A stretch of 64,000 nt of DNA from Tethya wilhelma (GCA_964030475.1 CAXIPT010000001.1:19259610-19323609), one strand, 5' to 3'. Shown: positions 39,694 to 53,175, counted from the first letter of the stretch. Program-made: numbers and translations. Notes: generated from the sequence alone by a model not told the origin.

Positions 39694-41548
39694 TCAGTCG
39701 TCCTGTAGCACTAACAGTCGTACCACTCCATCATTGTTACTGAGAGCGTCTATTGCATAGTCCTTGCTCACTCCAACAAGAAGCTTCTCATTGATGGCTA
39801 CAAGTTCGTCTCCTTGCTTTAGCCGACCATCCTGTGCGGCTAGACAGTCCGGTAATACTCGCTTTATAATTATAGGGAGATCCCCACTCGGTGATCCGTT
39901 GCCCCCGACAATGCTAATGCCTAGACCGGGACCATCCTCCTTAATATCCAGGTAGATCTCTATCAGTCTGTGAATGGATAAATGGGCAAATGAGTGAAGG
40001 GGTGAATGGGTGAATAGGTGATACACAATGTCATATATTTGGTAAAAGGACAACAAAATTGCAAGTTTATGGGCTAGTTTGTGAAGCTGTAGGTTAGTAT
40101 GACCCCTTACCATACATCAAATTGTTTTGTCAACATGCGGTGTTCCTACAATCACTAGCTGTAGCATGTACATGTAACCCTGATAGACTGACCTCTCATC
40201 GTGGAACATACTCTCCAGCTCATCAGGATCAGCTTCCGTCTCCATGAGGTCAAAGTCCTCCAAGACCGGGGGAAATCTCCATCTCTCTCTCTCTCCCTCT
40301 CCCTCTTCTTCTTCATGAACGCCATTTTCATGAAGGACCTCAACAGCTGGTGGTGGTAGTGCTTCTTCACTCTCATCACCAGTGGTAGCTGCTGTCTCTG
40401 GTCCTTCAACTCCATTGGTCAGTAGAGGTGAGTCATCGTGGCCATTTACCGTCACACTACTGTCACCATTTACAACCTGTAGGTCAAGGAAACAAGTCAA
40501 AGCTTTTCGAAATCTTTGAAAGAAAAGTTTGCTAAATTTCATAACTTCATGGAATACACATGTAAAGATGTACATGCATGCATAGATTGCAGATGTCTCG
40601 TGTTTGTCTAGATAACTGTAATGTACTCTTCTTGCTTACCTCTTCTTGTTCGGCTTCTTCTAAGTGGCCATTTTGCTCAAAAGTTTGTTCATTTAAATCG
40701 TTGATGACTTTTATTGTAGGGAGATCCCCACTTTCAGTTTCATTTCCATTAATTGCATCTTCACCGTTTATCATTACAAAAGATTCTTCATGTGAATCAC
40801 TAATCAATGCAGGGGCATCCCCATGAGCTAATGCTTTACTGTCTTCGGTTTCATAATGAAGTTCTTGTGTGTGCTCATTAGCATCACTGAGTTCAGGAGC
40901 ATCCCCATTCAATGTTTTTTCCTGGTCAATTTCGGAAATTTCGTCATGGTGACCATTAATTACAGGAACATCCTCTTTTGAAAGCTCTAGTTCATCTTCC
41001 ACCTGTGCAGTTTTAATAACAGGGGTCTCCTCTTCTACCCCTTCAATCTCAGGGGTCTCTTCTTGTGGGGGTTCCGTAATTACAGGAGTCTCCTCTTCTT
41101 TGGGGATTTCAAACTCAGGGGTCTCTTGTGGGATATCATTAATTACAACAGTCTCCTGTTGCGGAATTTCAAACTCAGGGATCTCTTCTTGTGGTGGTTC
41201 AGTAATTACAGGGGGTTCCTCTTTGGGAATTTCAATCTCAGGGGTCTCTTGTGGGATATCATTAACTACAGGGGTCTCCTCCTCTTGTGGAATTTCCAAA
41301 TCAGGGGTCTCTTCTTGTGGGAGGGAATTAATTACAGGGGTCTCCTCAGGTATTCTGTCATCTGGAATTTGATCATGTGACTCAGATCTATCATCGTCCG
41401 TCGATGGTGGTGTATACTGAGGTGGTTCGTGTTCTGAAGAGTTCTCAAAAGATGCATTTTTCGCTTCAATGATACTTTTACTTTTATCTTTCTCTCCTCC
41501 TACACCTCCGGGAGTATCCAATTGGTCTGTAGATGAATTAGCATACAT
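39694..41548 (-). CDS. Acidic-repeat PDZ-domain protein
   Basis: Exons 41548-40640, 40476-40193 and 39967-39694, all GT-AG with matching phases, give 488 residues from ATG 41548. Residues about 50-190 are tandem acidic repeats of roughly 14 residues ([20 protein letters not shown] type). The middle is acidic and low-complexity, with repeated [20 protein letters not shown] units. The last 90 residues are a PDZ domain: [20 protein letters not shown], the GLGI carboxylate-binding loop, [31 protein letters not shown] and [10 protein letters not shown]. It is most like PDZs of the MPDZ/PATJ type. A scaffold that binds C-terminal peptides through the PDZ is likely. The true 5' end may be upstream: an in-frame acceptor (cacctccag) lies before the ATG, and a candidate first exon is at 45185-45138. 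Confidence 0.85.
40980..41375 (-). repeat. Coding acidic tandem repeat (EETPVI..PQE)
   Basis: About nine imperfect 42-45-bp units within the PDZ gene, alternating EEETPVI(N/T) and PQEETPE(I/F)EIP. Unit edges match on DNA level (caggggtctc, attacagggg). Confidence 0.8.
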
Positions 41549-43337
41549 AGTAGTAGGGAGTTCATTAATACAGTTTATAGTAGGCTGGAGGTGTAGCTAG
41601 CAGCTAGCATACAACTTGTATTATCACTCATATAACAAAGAACAGAACACTGAATATTTGTGAAAATATTTCAAACACTGGTGTGACTGCTACAGTTGCA
41701 TAAATAAAGAACAACTTAGTGATAGCTTGATAAAGTGTGCCTAAAGCTGAACACAATAAAAGAGCTTCTTTCAATGATCTGACTTTCAAATAAAGATTGC
41801 AATACACAGAACTAAACTATATACACTGACTGAGTCATGAACTTCACTTGCAGTCTATATATACAGCTAGCTATTGATGCCTCAGTCAGACTTTATATAC
41901 AGACACTCTGAACTCTATATCCAAACAAACACTAAAGCAATCCTTCAGATCTCTATCACTGACCTAGACAAGCTACTGACACTGACTGACTAGCTCCACA
42001 GAATAGAAGGAACAAAACAGCCAAAACAAACAACTACTAAAAACTCTACTCTTTCTCTTTAGCAACTGATATGCCTAGCTCCACAGATTAAGAGAAGGAA
42101 CAAACAAACAACCCAAAACACAACACTACTAAAAACTCCACTACTCTTATCTTTAGCAACTGATGAACTGACTCACTTATGACCATGCAACTGCTTAAGA
42201 TGGTTTGAGTGTGAAACGAGGTAGCTATTTATGTCAATCTGAACTACGATGTCTTTGCAATTGGTTACAAGACAAGACCATGATAATTATTTTATACGCC
42301 TAACTCTAGAAGAATGCTGTACTTGTAACTAGGAATCAATTAATTAGGAGAAAAAGGCGACGTAGATTTACATATTCCAGCTAAACTACTACACAAACAA
42401 AGCAATTGACAAAGCCGTTTATGGAGCAAGTATAGCATCATGCAATAATGTTACAACTTACCATATATACTATTATACATATATAAACGTATAATAAAGC
42501 ATTTGGTACACAATATAAAGTAATGGATTTGGAGCAATTATTAATCTTAATGAAGATAATGATGCTGTAGTGCTACATTAAATCAACATGTCTACTAAAC
42601 CACATCATCCATGCAGTGACCATTAAAAGTATACGAGCAAATGCCATTAAGTATCGACATAGACACATACATAGACGCACCAATTTGTACCCGGTCTAAG
42701 TTCTGTTTAGAGAAGACTAATAGCAAAACTTTGTTAGGTGCAGAGGAGGTACGACATGAGCGTGCCTTTGTTGGGCTTATTAATTACACTCTAGTCATGT
42801 GACTGCAATACACTGCAATGGGATTTAATCACATGCATCTGCTTGCTGAGTCAGCAAAGTACCTGTTCAGGGTTACTAGTTGTAAAACTCTATCATATGA
42901 TCTCCTTGGAAACAGCTACTGTACTAGTTTATAAATGCTAAGCTAATTCTAGTCCACCAGAGGGTGGTCGGAGAGTATTGTGTTGTTGATAAAGATTGGC
43001 TAAGAACCAGCTGGTAAAAACTATGACTTAGTATTTTATTCTACTATATAATATTAATTTTATCTCAGCTATATACAATATTATAGCTTGCACAATCTAT
43101 AGTAATGCTTGTATGTGTGTATTATGTGGGCTGACTCGTGTGCAAATACAAGGCTGATATGTTATCGTAATCGTATGTAAACATCGCTAAGATACAGTAC
43201 TAAGTACTGTATGTGACAGGATGTTGCCATGACAACAAGTGGGCTTCATGTACAACGTACAAATGCACCATAACAAAAATTGTCATGTTATGTAAAAGAA
43301 ATACCTGTGTTTCAAATGTCGAATGCATGTATATATC

Positions 43338-43368
<31 letters not shown>

Positions 43369-43467
43369 GGACAAACAGACCAGAAAGAGAGAAAGGTTAT
43401 CTATCTATAGAAATATGAAAGTACGTGTGTTTGTGTGTGGATTTGGTTTCTCTTTGTTTGTTTGTTT
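41549..43467. other. Region upstream of PDZ gene, no exon seen
   Basis: AT-rich, with short CA tracts (43340-43360). Open frames are short and of microsatellite origin. Two nearly identical segments of about 60 bp (41985-42060 and 42065-42150, around gaacaaacaaacaacccaaaaca / ctactaaaaactc) form a local duplication. Confidence 0.5.
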
Positions 43468-43584
43468 CTACGTACGTTTCTCCTCAGAATCGTCAGGAGA
43501 TGGAGCATCGGTCTTCTTCCTTTGAGCCACAGGATCAAGACGCTGTGTGAGTGTGAGTGAGTGTGTGTGTGTGAGTGTGTGAGT

Positions 43585-43618
<34 letters not shown>

Positions 43619-44052
43619 GTGAGTGTGTGAGTGTGTGAGTGTGTGAGTGTGTGTGAGTGTGTGTGAGTGTGTGTGTATGTGCGCATGAAGTCAGTGATAG
43701 TGCAACACAATGTATGAAAGTGCAATATTCATTAAACATCCATCAACACAAATTTATAATCAACACCGATCAGTACATGCATTGACCAAAACACCCACTC
43801 ACACTTTCATCTCATTATGTTACCATGGAAACAAGTAACCACACCCACACACAACGGCACAATACAGCTTTATAGACTCCTTCCAAAGCAAATACTTTGA
43901 TACCATAAGAAGATTACCTCACAATGGCACAAAAGCTGTGGGCTCAACAGCTGTTGGCTCTACAAGGAAGGAACTGAATTATAATCCACTCACTCCCAAA
44001 CCCCATTATCTTTAGCACAAAGCACAACATGGGCACACACACCAATCAGATT

Positions 44053-44086
<34 letters not shown>

Positions 44087-47000
44087 GAAAATCACGTACA
44101 CACATACACACCATATACAATATTATGGCAGCAGCTGTACAATTGGATATATAGACATCACATTGAATTGGATATATGGACATATAATTATGCAGTACAC
44201 ACACTCACATACTTGCTTTGACTAGTACATAAACAGCCAAGCTACTATCACTCAGTTTACATCTATCTACCGATCCTAATAGTCTCATTTTTAAGGAAAA
44301 TGCTAAGAAGGCGACTCAGAGTGAGAAGAATGTACACAGCATCATGGTCGACATATTTCAGTGATTCGATCAATGCCATGAAGTCTGAGCAAAAGATACA
44401 TTTGAACTTTTCCTAGTCAAAGGTTGCTCCTAGTCACAACTCTCTCCCTAGAGAATGCACCAAGCTACGACTCTTACCCAAGAGTCAATTAAAGATAGAA
44501 GCTTGAGCCAGGCTTCAGTTCAGTCATGGGACCAGGAAAGGAAGCTTGGAAAACATTTGATATTCTTGGAAGAGGGTCACCAATGATAAGTTACTATAGC
44601 AACTCAAGAGAAGCAGTGAGGCTTCTGTAGCCAGCCTTGACTGCTGCACTCTGCTTCTCTTCATAAACAGAACTCTTAGAAAATCTGAAGATGCTCAGTC
44701 AACAAAGACAGGGAGACAGACAGAGAAAGAGACACACAAACACAAACAAAATGGTAGAACTAAGAACTGCCTTTCTACTAGCACAAAAGCAAGCTAGAAT
44801 TGTGAGCTCTTGAGCAATTACAGCTCTTAATAAAGCCACTTAGCTCAAAGTAAGTGGGGGGATGTCAAGAGGCATGCAGCCAAGAATGTAACAGTTTTAA
44901 CTTACATCCCCCTCCCCTCTCTAGCTGCGTACACTATGAGCACTTGGCTGTATGTAGTACACCACCAGCTGTTTCTCAAGAGACAAATACACACACACTT
45001 CTCACAAAGATACAAGAACCTACCTAGCTAGGGTGGGGGGGCTTGGCTAGCTACATGTAGCTATAGCTGGGCAAGCAGCTAATGTAATATTTGACTGTTG
45101 TAGATAATAGCCTTGTAACTAATAGTAACACACATACCTTGTGGTCTCCAGTTTCAGAGCTTGTAGGTTCAAAGCAGTTTCCCATAGTTTCAGAGTCTTT
45201 AGTGTCTTGGGCACAAACTATACTTGTGAATTTACCAACTAACAGCTACCCAACAATATAGCTAGCTAGCTAAAAATATAGCTTGGTGAACTTTTTATCT
45301 CAGCTCCACAATAGCTTGTGGACACTGCAATTACTAAAGTTTGCAAACTGTCAAACACACACACATTAGCAAGCACTACCTAGTAGACTGACATAGCTGC
45401 ATAGCTAGGTAAAAGAAGAGTATTGTTAGCTAAGCTTACACAAAAGCTTAACTTGACAGACTGACACTTCTTAGCTTCTACTCACACTTTATCCAAAGCT
45501 GTTAATTGACAGAGTCCACTACAGTGTGCAGTATAAAAGGCAACACTGCTCACACTACACTTAAATACCATCACGACACATAATGGACAATGCCCGTTGA
45601 CATAGTGATACTGCAATGCCATATACTTTACAACATAAAGCCATACTATTATTATCATACATAATGCATACGACCATATACATAATTCATGACATTGTAT
45701 GGTCTACGAGCTTACATAACTCAAACTATTAACTCAAGGTGCTAATAAAAACCTCCAACTAAAAAATTATAACCAACGTCCATTTTTTTATAGACTCTCC
45801 AGCAGTAGAACAGTGGGGGTGTGTATCAAATGGAGACTACACATGGTCTGCACATGCAGACACACACACAATGGTATTTACACTTCAAGCTAATCCTGAA
45901 ATGCTTCAAATAGCTGGTGCCCCAGTTTCCCAGACACAGCCGGAGTACGTGGTTGTTTCTGGATGCATGCATTTACAAAACTACAAAAGCCTTCTTAGCT
46001 AATGTATGTTGTGGTAAGTGGCATTTTTATGAAACAAACGACTAATTGATGTGTGTAGCTACAAGACATTCAAGGCTGGTCCTTTGCCATGGAGCTCCTA
46101 ATGGGTGCCATATTATTCTCTGCAGCCATTTACACTGCATGCATTACAGAGAGAGAGGAAAGATAACCCACTAATACTCATCAGCTAGCTGTCGGTAACT
46201 CTTCTATAAGTTAGTTCAATGTACTGTACATGAGGCTTAAAATCTGAGCATGTGCTATAGTAACTGTAGAGTGCAAGACACATGAATATTCGTAGAGATT
46301 CTAGCTGATGAATATTCATAAATGCAGTGACCTTGGTGATGAATACTAAAGAGAAGGAAAGCTGCTATTAATTATCTCCTCCCCCTCAAAAACTAAAACA
46401 AACAATCGGTTGTCACAAATATGGGAATGAGTCCATTGTTATCTTTGAAAGCTCTCAAAACAACACATGTACGTCACATGCACACACGTACGTACGTACA
46501 TACACACACATGTGCAGGGAGTCAGTCTGCCTTAGCAACAAACAAAACCAGCCTAACAACACCAATACAACATGGCGCCACCATTCAATCATGCCAAGAT
46601 AACGAAGGGTGGTGCGTGCATGACACAAGTAACACAAGGGTGGTGGTGGTGGATGTTCCAGGAAGTACTGACCTTGGGCCAACAGAAGATCGTTATGAAT
46701 AGGACCACAGGAACAAAGAGAATGAAGCCATACAGCATCCACAAGGCTGGATAGTCGTTGAGAAATGATGCCAGTTGGTCCACAATCGACTGCTGAGAGA
46801 AAGAGAGAGAGAGAGAGAGAAATAGCATGGATAGCATACATTTATTAAGAACATGCATAATGCTATGTGTAGTTTGCCACAAGACACAACATAACACAGT
46901 AAAGTAACTGAAACCACAACTGATATATTATGTAAACTCATTTGATCGCACAAACAGATAATTTATAGGACCTGCGAGGCCAGCCTAAAGTCAAACAAAT

Positions 47001-47180
47001 AGCCTACCAGATCCCCCCGTCTTGATTGATATGTGATGACTAGCTAGCTAGCTGTTGAGCAAGCAAACGAACAAATTTGTTTGCAAACTAACTGCTTTAT
47101 AATTTCAACTTGACTTAGACAGAACAGCTAGATCACAGAGACAAAAACTATGTACTTGCAATACTTACAGTATCGTCCAT
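43468..47180 (-). CDS. 68-residue membrane protein like the calnexin tail
   Basis: Three exons with GT-AG borders and phase 0 junctions: 47180-47169 (MDDT), 46792-46673 and 43542-43468. Exon 2 encodes QSIVDQLASFLNDYPALWML, then YGFILFVPVVLFITIFCWPK, one transmembrane segment. Exon 3 encodes RLDPVAQRKKTDAPSPDDSE, then EKRT and stop. The order LW..Y....PV.LF...FC..K followed by KKTDAPSPD is what follows the lectin domain in calnexin (membrane anchor plus cytosolic tail; human KKTDAPQPD). None of the calnexin lumenal domain is present upstream: the next gene begins 184 bp away on the other strand. Options: a free calnexin-tail microprotein, or a relic of a duplicated calnexin gene. It would lie in the ER or nuclear envelope membrane. 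Confidence 0.65.
43543..46672. other. Large intron of the small membrane protein gene
   Basis: 3.1-kb intron, rich in GT/CA microsatellites (43556-43680, 44056-44085) and CTAG-rich stretches. A candidate minus-strand first exon lies at 45185-45138 (separate entry). No other exon seen. Confidence 0.5.
45138..45185 (-). CDS. Candidate first exon MGNCFEPTSSETGDHK
   Basis: An ATG at 45185 opens 16 codons that end at a good donor (CACAAG|gtatgtg). MGNC is the classic start for N-myristoylation plus palmitoylation. The exon ends in phase 0. It could join the phase-0 exon at 43542 as an alternative start of the small protein, or the in-frame acceptor at about 41601 (ctccag|CCTACT) upstream of the PDZ protein, which would anchor that scaffold to membranes. 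Only the ATG, donor and motif support it. Confidence 0.3.
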
Positions 47181-47363
47181 GTTCACGAAATATTGCAACG
47201 AAACTTGACTTGAAAGTTTAGCTTGCTTGACTGCTCAACTAGTATGCAGACGAATGACCATCTGATTCCGTTTATCAGCTAATTTGAATGTAATTTACGG
47301 ACAAAACCGGATAGTCTACGGAAGAATACTAAGATTTGGCGGCCTTTACCAGTAACTGTACAC
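47181..47363. promoter_or_regulatory. Divergent promoter, small membrane protein / coiled-coil gene
   Basis: 183 bp between the two start codons, with no TATA box, the shortest head-to-head spacing in the window. Confidence 0.5.
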
Positions 47364-48897
47364 ATGGCAAGGAACTACGAAAAGAGGTTCACAGGTTTGA
47401 ACAGGTTTCTAGAGGCAAAGGAGAAAGGTAGAAGTTTGTTCATTAAATCCATCAATTGACAGCAGTTGGAAGCTAATATATCCTGTGTTGTTGGATTGAT
47501 GTCATTGCCTACTTCCTGTTTCTTTGCGACCTTTCATAATGCTTCCTCTCTTACATGTCACACACACACACATAGAATCAAAGGAAAAAGAAAAGCGACC
47601 TCCTCTGGTAAGAGCTTGTCATAGTCTGTACAGTTCACTATATTTGCTTTGTGTTAAACTGCCCACTTGTACTTAATATCCTTATAGCAGATTCACACTC
47701 ATGCAAACACCACACACACACATTGTAACACACACACATTCACCCACACTTGTGCAAGCATGCACTGTACTATTAAACATTTTTGCACCTTACACTTTTC
47801 CTGCATCTAATGCAATAACCACCTAATATTTTGACTCAACTATTGCCAGCCAAAGAGAGCCCATAGAGTAGCTAGTCCCCTCAGAGCAGACATAGCCAGT
47901 GGCCCTTCTGTGGGTGGCAAGGTTTGGAGGCCGCTAGTAGGATGTGAAATTGGATACTCCAAATTCAATAGCCACTGTACCTATATACCAATGTAGCATA
48001 CATAGTGGTAGTGTCTGTGTGTGTGTAGAGAGTACATGCCACCCACAGGTGAGGTCTGTAGTGTATCCAACTGGCTGTGTTGAATGTTTGACTCCACTAG
48101 AAGTGAATTTTGTTATCGTTTCATGTTGTCTGTTGGTGGTCTAGCTATAGGTCATACTGATGTATATAGCTAGACCCTCTTACTCACTCATTGATACTTT
48201 GTACTCTAGAAATGAGTGTTTTTATGTGCATTATTATCATTCTTAAAGCTGCAATATAGAGCCATGTTAGCTCCCCACCCACCCTTTTTGTATTATATAG
48301 TATCAGTTGAAGACTGCAGAGGATGTCAAGAAATGGATCCCCAGCATCAAGAGAGAGATTGACTATTTACTGCAGGTGATTAGCAAACACACTATAAGAA
48401 TGTAAACACAGCACTGCAGGATTACTATAGTTAGCTGTGTCCAATTTTGATTAGAAAATGTGGATACTTTGCAATTTTGAGTAAAACCTAATTGCCTACA
48501 ACATTTTCACCACCTCCCCTGAAACACATGCACATCACATGTACTGCAGCAAATCTCCTGTCCCCACGACTCCAGGAACTACTCGGACCAGAAAATCGAA
48601 CAATTCAAGCAACAAATTGAAGAGCTCAAAACAGAGCACCAGAAATTTGTTGCCAAAGTTCAAAAACTCGATCCAAACTACAAAGACGTGATTCCATGGC
48701 AACCAAGAGGTTACAGTCGTAAGAGATCACATGATAGTCACATGACCTCGAGTGAGAGTCATGTGACTAGCAATAAAAAGTTGTATTCGCCACTGTTGGA
48801 GAAAGAAGAGAAACTCAAAACTGAACAAAAAGTTCCACCAGCCGAAACGAACTTACTCGGTCTTGACTACAGCTCAAGTTCTGAAGATGAAAGCTAG
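47364..48897 (+). CDS. Unrecognised conserved-looking coiled-coil protein
   Basis: Five exons: 47364-47427, 47576-47607, 47850-47921, 48301-48375 and 48550-48897, all GT-AG with consistent phases, give 196 residues. N-terminus MARNYEKRFTGLNRFLEAKE, then a Lys/Arg/Pro-rich linker (KRPPLPKRAHRVASPLRADI). The centre is helical: YQLKTAEDVKKWIPSIKREI, DYLLQQISCPHDSRNYSDQK, IEQFKQQIEELKTEHQKFVA. After it, KLDPNYKDVIPWQPRGYSRK is a compact conserved-looking motif. The tail is Ser-rich and ends LLGLDYSSSSEDES, a casein-kinase-2-like acidic Ser tract. I do not recognise the family. The MARN..K start recalls spliceosomal ISY1, but the rest does not match, so I do not use that name. Confidence 0.8.
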
Positions 48898-49449
48898 CAT
48901 ATAGTTCATTCACAACTGGTGTGTATATCTGTTTAGGTAATTTGTACTTGGCTAAAAGAACCAAAGTGTGTGTATATACATCCCGTGATGTAGTAGTACC
49001 AATAGGAAAGGCCAAATCATGCATGGAAAAAAGCAAGCAAGACTGGAATGGTTGCTATAGATTTCAATACTGAGAGGGTCCGTACAGTACACACAACCAT
49101 CTTGAACTACGTACAAGTTGACTTTTTAAAAAATGTATTTCGAACTTAATTTCAAATCATTTGGAAGAGCAAGAAACAGCAACAAACAGTGAAGTGTATA
49201 CAGACAAGGTGTTTGTATCATGGTCGAGGTGTTTGTATCATGGTCGAGGTGTTTGCATCATGGTCAAGACACAACAAACATAACAGTCATGGAAAAGAAG
49301 ATCGGGAAAAGAAAGAAATTGGAAACAACCAATAATTTATTAGCTATTGTGCATAAATTATAATCATTTCAAGTTGTAAATCTTAATTGTGTAAAAGCAA
49401 AATTGTTCTGACATAATTCTTCCTTCCGTAAGAGTTAAGTGGCGACATG
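48898..49449. other. Convergent intergenic region
   Basis: Between the coiled-coil gene and the 3' end of CHERP. Holds three direct copies of a 20-bp unit (ggtgtttgtatcatggtcga) at 49208-49264. No exon seen. Confidence 0.6.
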
Positions 49450-50090
49450 TTACCTCCCTGTAATCAAATTAAACGACACATTTTCACATAATTATGAGTT
49501 ACACACCCTGAGTTATCAAATTACATACAATATGTGTGAGATGCATGTACTATGTACTACTGTGGTATGTGTGTATGTATTGTATGTATGTAGGGGGTTA
49601 ATGTACTAATTGCTAAGGCCGTGGTGACATGCTTAATTAATTGGTGATTAGATGTAAAAGGTGGAATTAAGAGATGTTACATAATCATGAGTAACGAAGC
49701 AAGCGATCTATTTAGCAGTGGACACACCCTGCTATAATTAGATTAACATTTGTACAACCTGTGTATTCTCAGAGTGGCAGAAGTCAATTTCAAGGATGTG
49801 TAGTACAGGATACATATACAAAGTTAGTTGTAACCCATACCAGTCACCAGAAGGTGGGTGGTAGGAGACCATTATGTTGTCAACAAGGATAGGTGTATAA
49901 TGGGCAAAGATTGAGTTATGTATGTGCTGATGGATACTGACAAGAACTAAAACTTAATGGTAGTGGTATACATGTACAATGGTGTTGGTATTCCAATTAA
50001 TGCTCACCTGATCTCTCCCTCCTGTTGTAAGTGTAGCTCTTGTTCTTTCTGAAGAGTTCAAAAGGATCTTTCATGTTCATCCCAACACCC

Positions 50091-50138
<48 letters not shown>

Positions 50139-50172
50139 NNNNNNNNNNNNNNNNNNNNNNNNNNNNNNNNNN

Positions 50173-50211
<39 letters not shown>

Positions 50212-52314
50212 TCAAGATATGACAAACATGATTGTGCATTCCAATTCGCATACCATAACAGTTACCATGTCAACACACAACTATAAATTAGTGTATACCA
50301 AATAACTTGCACACAATCAAACACGCTATACATCACCTACGGCCATTATTCACTGATTACATTAGCCTCGTGACAAGCCATAGAGCTCTACCTTGTGTGA
50401 TAAGTTACAAAGACAAGCGCTTAATTATCCTAATTGACAATGCTATGCACCCAACAAAGTACAATTCCTGATGGCGACACTGAAATTATTCTCTTAACAG
50501 TCAACATACACAACAACTGCTGAGGGTATCTCTTTTAGAGCTAGTCTCGCTAATCAGGTTTTTCCTGAATAATTGCAGCTGCATTTATGTGGTACATAAT
50601 TATTATCATACAGCACAAAAAAAGCAACCTTTCAAAGCACATTATCCAGAGAAACAGAAGTTCTGTCCATTAATGCCATGTGATAAAACTCTGCTAACAA
50701 AAATACTTTTCTTTTTTCTGCACTACGATCACGGAAGTCTAAACCCTTTCAGCTACCTATGAAAGGCCTCTGGGTCAATTTCAACCACTCTTAGACACAG
50801 GGTCACTTCTCCATGGCAACTGAACACTTGGAAGCTATTCTCAAACGATTTGCTCAGTCTACAAAAATGGCACCACAAGTTACACGTAGAGAAAGTATGG
50901 GAATTGACCATGAGGCAACAAAGATTGCCACAACAGAAACAGTTCCCCATTCCAAACAGAGACAAAAATTATATCGTACTCCTTAAAGACAAGAAACCAC
51001 TGAAATGTGAAATGCTACTAAAAATATAGTACACAACATCTACAGATGAAAGCATTGGTGACACAAAGCTGCCATGTTTGTTTATTTGTCTGCTTGTAAT
51101 CATTGTTTGTTTGTTTGTTTGTTTGTTCCTTCCTACCGTACATACCTTGTACTTGTCCACCTTATCTCTCACGTCTCCTCCCTTGATCGGCTCCTGTATC
51201 CCCTGTTGCATCGTACCCAGACCACTCCCCTCCCAGCCTGTGGAGGAATGAGAGGTGTGCAATAAAAGCATAAAAAATATTATATCAACAGTAGATTAAA
51301 ACTTGTTTAATTGGCAATACACGAAGAAAGAAATAACTTGAAAATTTTACAGCATATACCATAGTAAAAAAAGGAAGAAAACAATTACCGTATAGCGGGA
51401 AATTTTCGTGGGGGAAAATTTTTGCGAATTTCGCTGTTTGGCAGTTTTCCGCGAAAATTTTCCCCCACGAAATTTGTAAGGTATGTGGTCGTCACGTAAT
51501 GTTGAGACGCAATCCACGAAAATTTTCCCCGCGAATTTCTATTCAAGACGAAAATGCAAAAATTTTCCTCCACGAAAATTTCCCGCTATATGGTATAAAA
51601 AGTTTTCTGCACACTTCTTACCCATTTTCTTGAGCATTTGGTGCCCAACGTTCAACTCCCCAATCTTTGTGTCCACATGTGTGCTCTCAGTTCTATAAAT
51701 AGCACAGAACAATACATCAGCATAAATTTGAAATATCATTCTAAATATAGCACAAATGCGATTACATACGGGAATATCGGTCTTGGTGATGGAGATCGAC
51801 CACGAGGGGATCGGACAGTTGGGATAAAGGGAGATCTAGAACGAGAACGAGACCTCCTACGATAACGTGGAGATTGAGAACGAGACCTTGAACGGGATCT
51901 TGATCGACCAGTAGAGGGAGATCTAAATAAGAGAGGGAAAAGTAATTTCAAAAGATTGTGACTTGAAAATTGCTTTACCTTGATGACCTCCTCTTGTATC
52001 TAGGAGAGCGACTCTTGGATCTGGAATAGGACCTGCTCCTGGAACGGGAACGGGATCTGCTACGAGACCGACTCCGCGAATATGACCGTGACGATCTACA
52101 TGTAGTCGCACAATACACTTTGTATAATCACTATGACTACATTAATTGTCATAATATCGTTGTTAAATTAACCTCCTGCTTTTCTTGCGACGTGGAGAAC
52201 GGGAATCTGACCTTGACCTGTGACATGAAGATACAACACTACTGACGACAATTATTTACTCACTACAGAAGTTATAACTCAATTATAACTCACACACACA
52301 CAACAGTTATAACT

Positions 52315-52346
<32 letters not shown>

Positions 52347-53120
52347 AAGGACAGTTATTAACTCACACACATGAAAGTTACAATTCAAACATGAGCAGTT
52401 ATAACTCAACATGAAAAGCAATAACTCAAACATGATGCAACTGTAACCTACACATGACAGTTATATCCCACACATGACAGTTTATAGCTAGCTTACACAC
52501 AAACATACATTGAAAAACACACACTCAAAACCACACTAAAGTCTCCATGGTGGTAAAAACACTGAAACTCACCTCCTCCTACTAGATCGTGGAGGCGGTC
52601 TTCTTCTGTTCCGAGACATGAGGTCCTCTTTAGCTCTCCTCTTGTTCTCAAAGAAGCCAAGCAGCGCCCGAGCCTCCCACCCCTCCCTGGATGGAGGGAA
52701 TGAACACATAATATCAGAGATAATTAAGACTTGAAGGAGAATGAGCTTTGTAAATTTCATAACTAATTTATGTCTATTTAGTGGTCTTATTTTCAATAGA
52801 ACGCTCAAAATATAAAACACAAAGTCAAGCAGAATATCTACAGCTTGAAATATCAGAGTGAAAACTGGCAATCTACCAAGATAAATTTTGCAGCAAAAAA
52901 AAAAACAAAAACAAAAAAACAAAAAAACAAACCAACAAACCAACAAAATAACAAGATGTTGTAATGTCTTCCAGACTCACTCATTCCTGGGTCTGTCCTC
53001 AGTCTCTTCGCTGTAGAACTCCTCCACTGCCTTTAGGAGCCTCTCTGTGGGGGGTTGGGGGGGAGGCAGGCGGACATCATCAGGAACGATGCTACGATAG
53101 CTGTGCTCATGGAGCTGAGG

Positions 53121-53175
<55 letters not shown>

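Noticed and set aside
43401..43739. Long minus-strand frames through the GT/GA-rich stretch
   Set aside because: Microsatellite translation. Only the short segment 43542-43468 is kept, as an exon with acceptor and stop.
48001..48180. Additional exon in the coiled-coil gene
   Set aside because: The open frame 47944-48144 has no acceptor/donor pair in phase and no similarity to the flanking exons.
47364..48897. ISY1 or CCDC12 splicing factor
   Set aside because: Only the first residues (MARN..K) recall ISY1; the rest does not match what I know of either protein.
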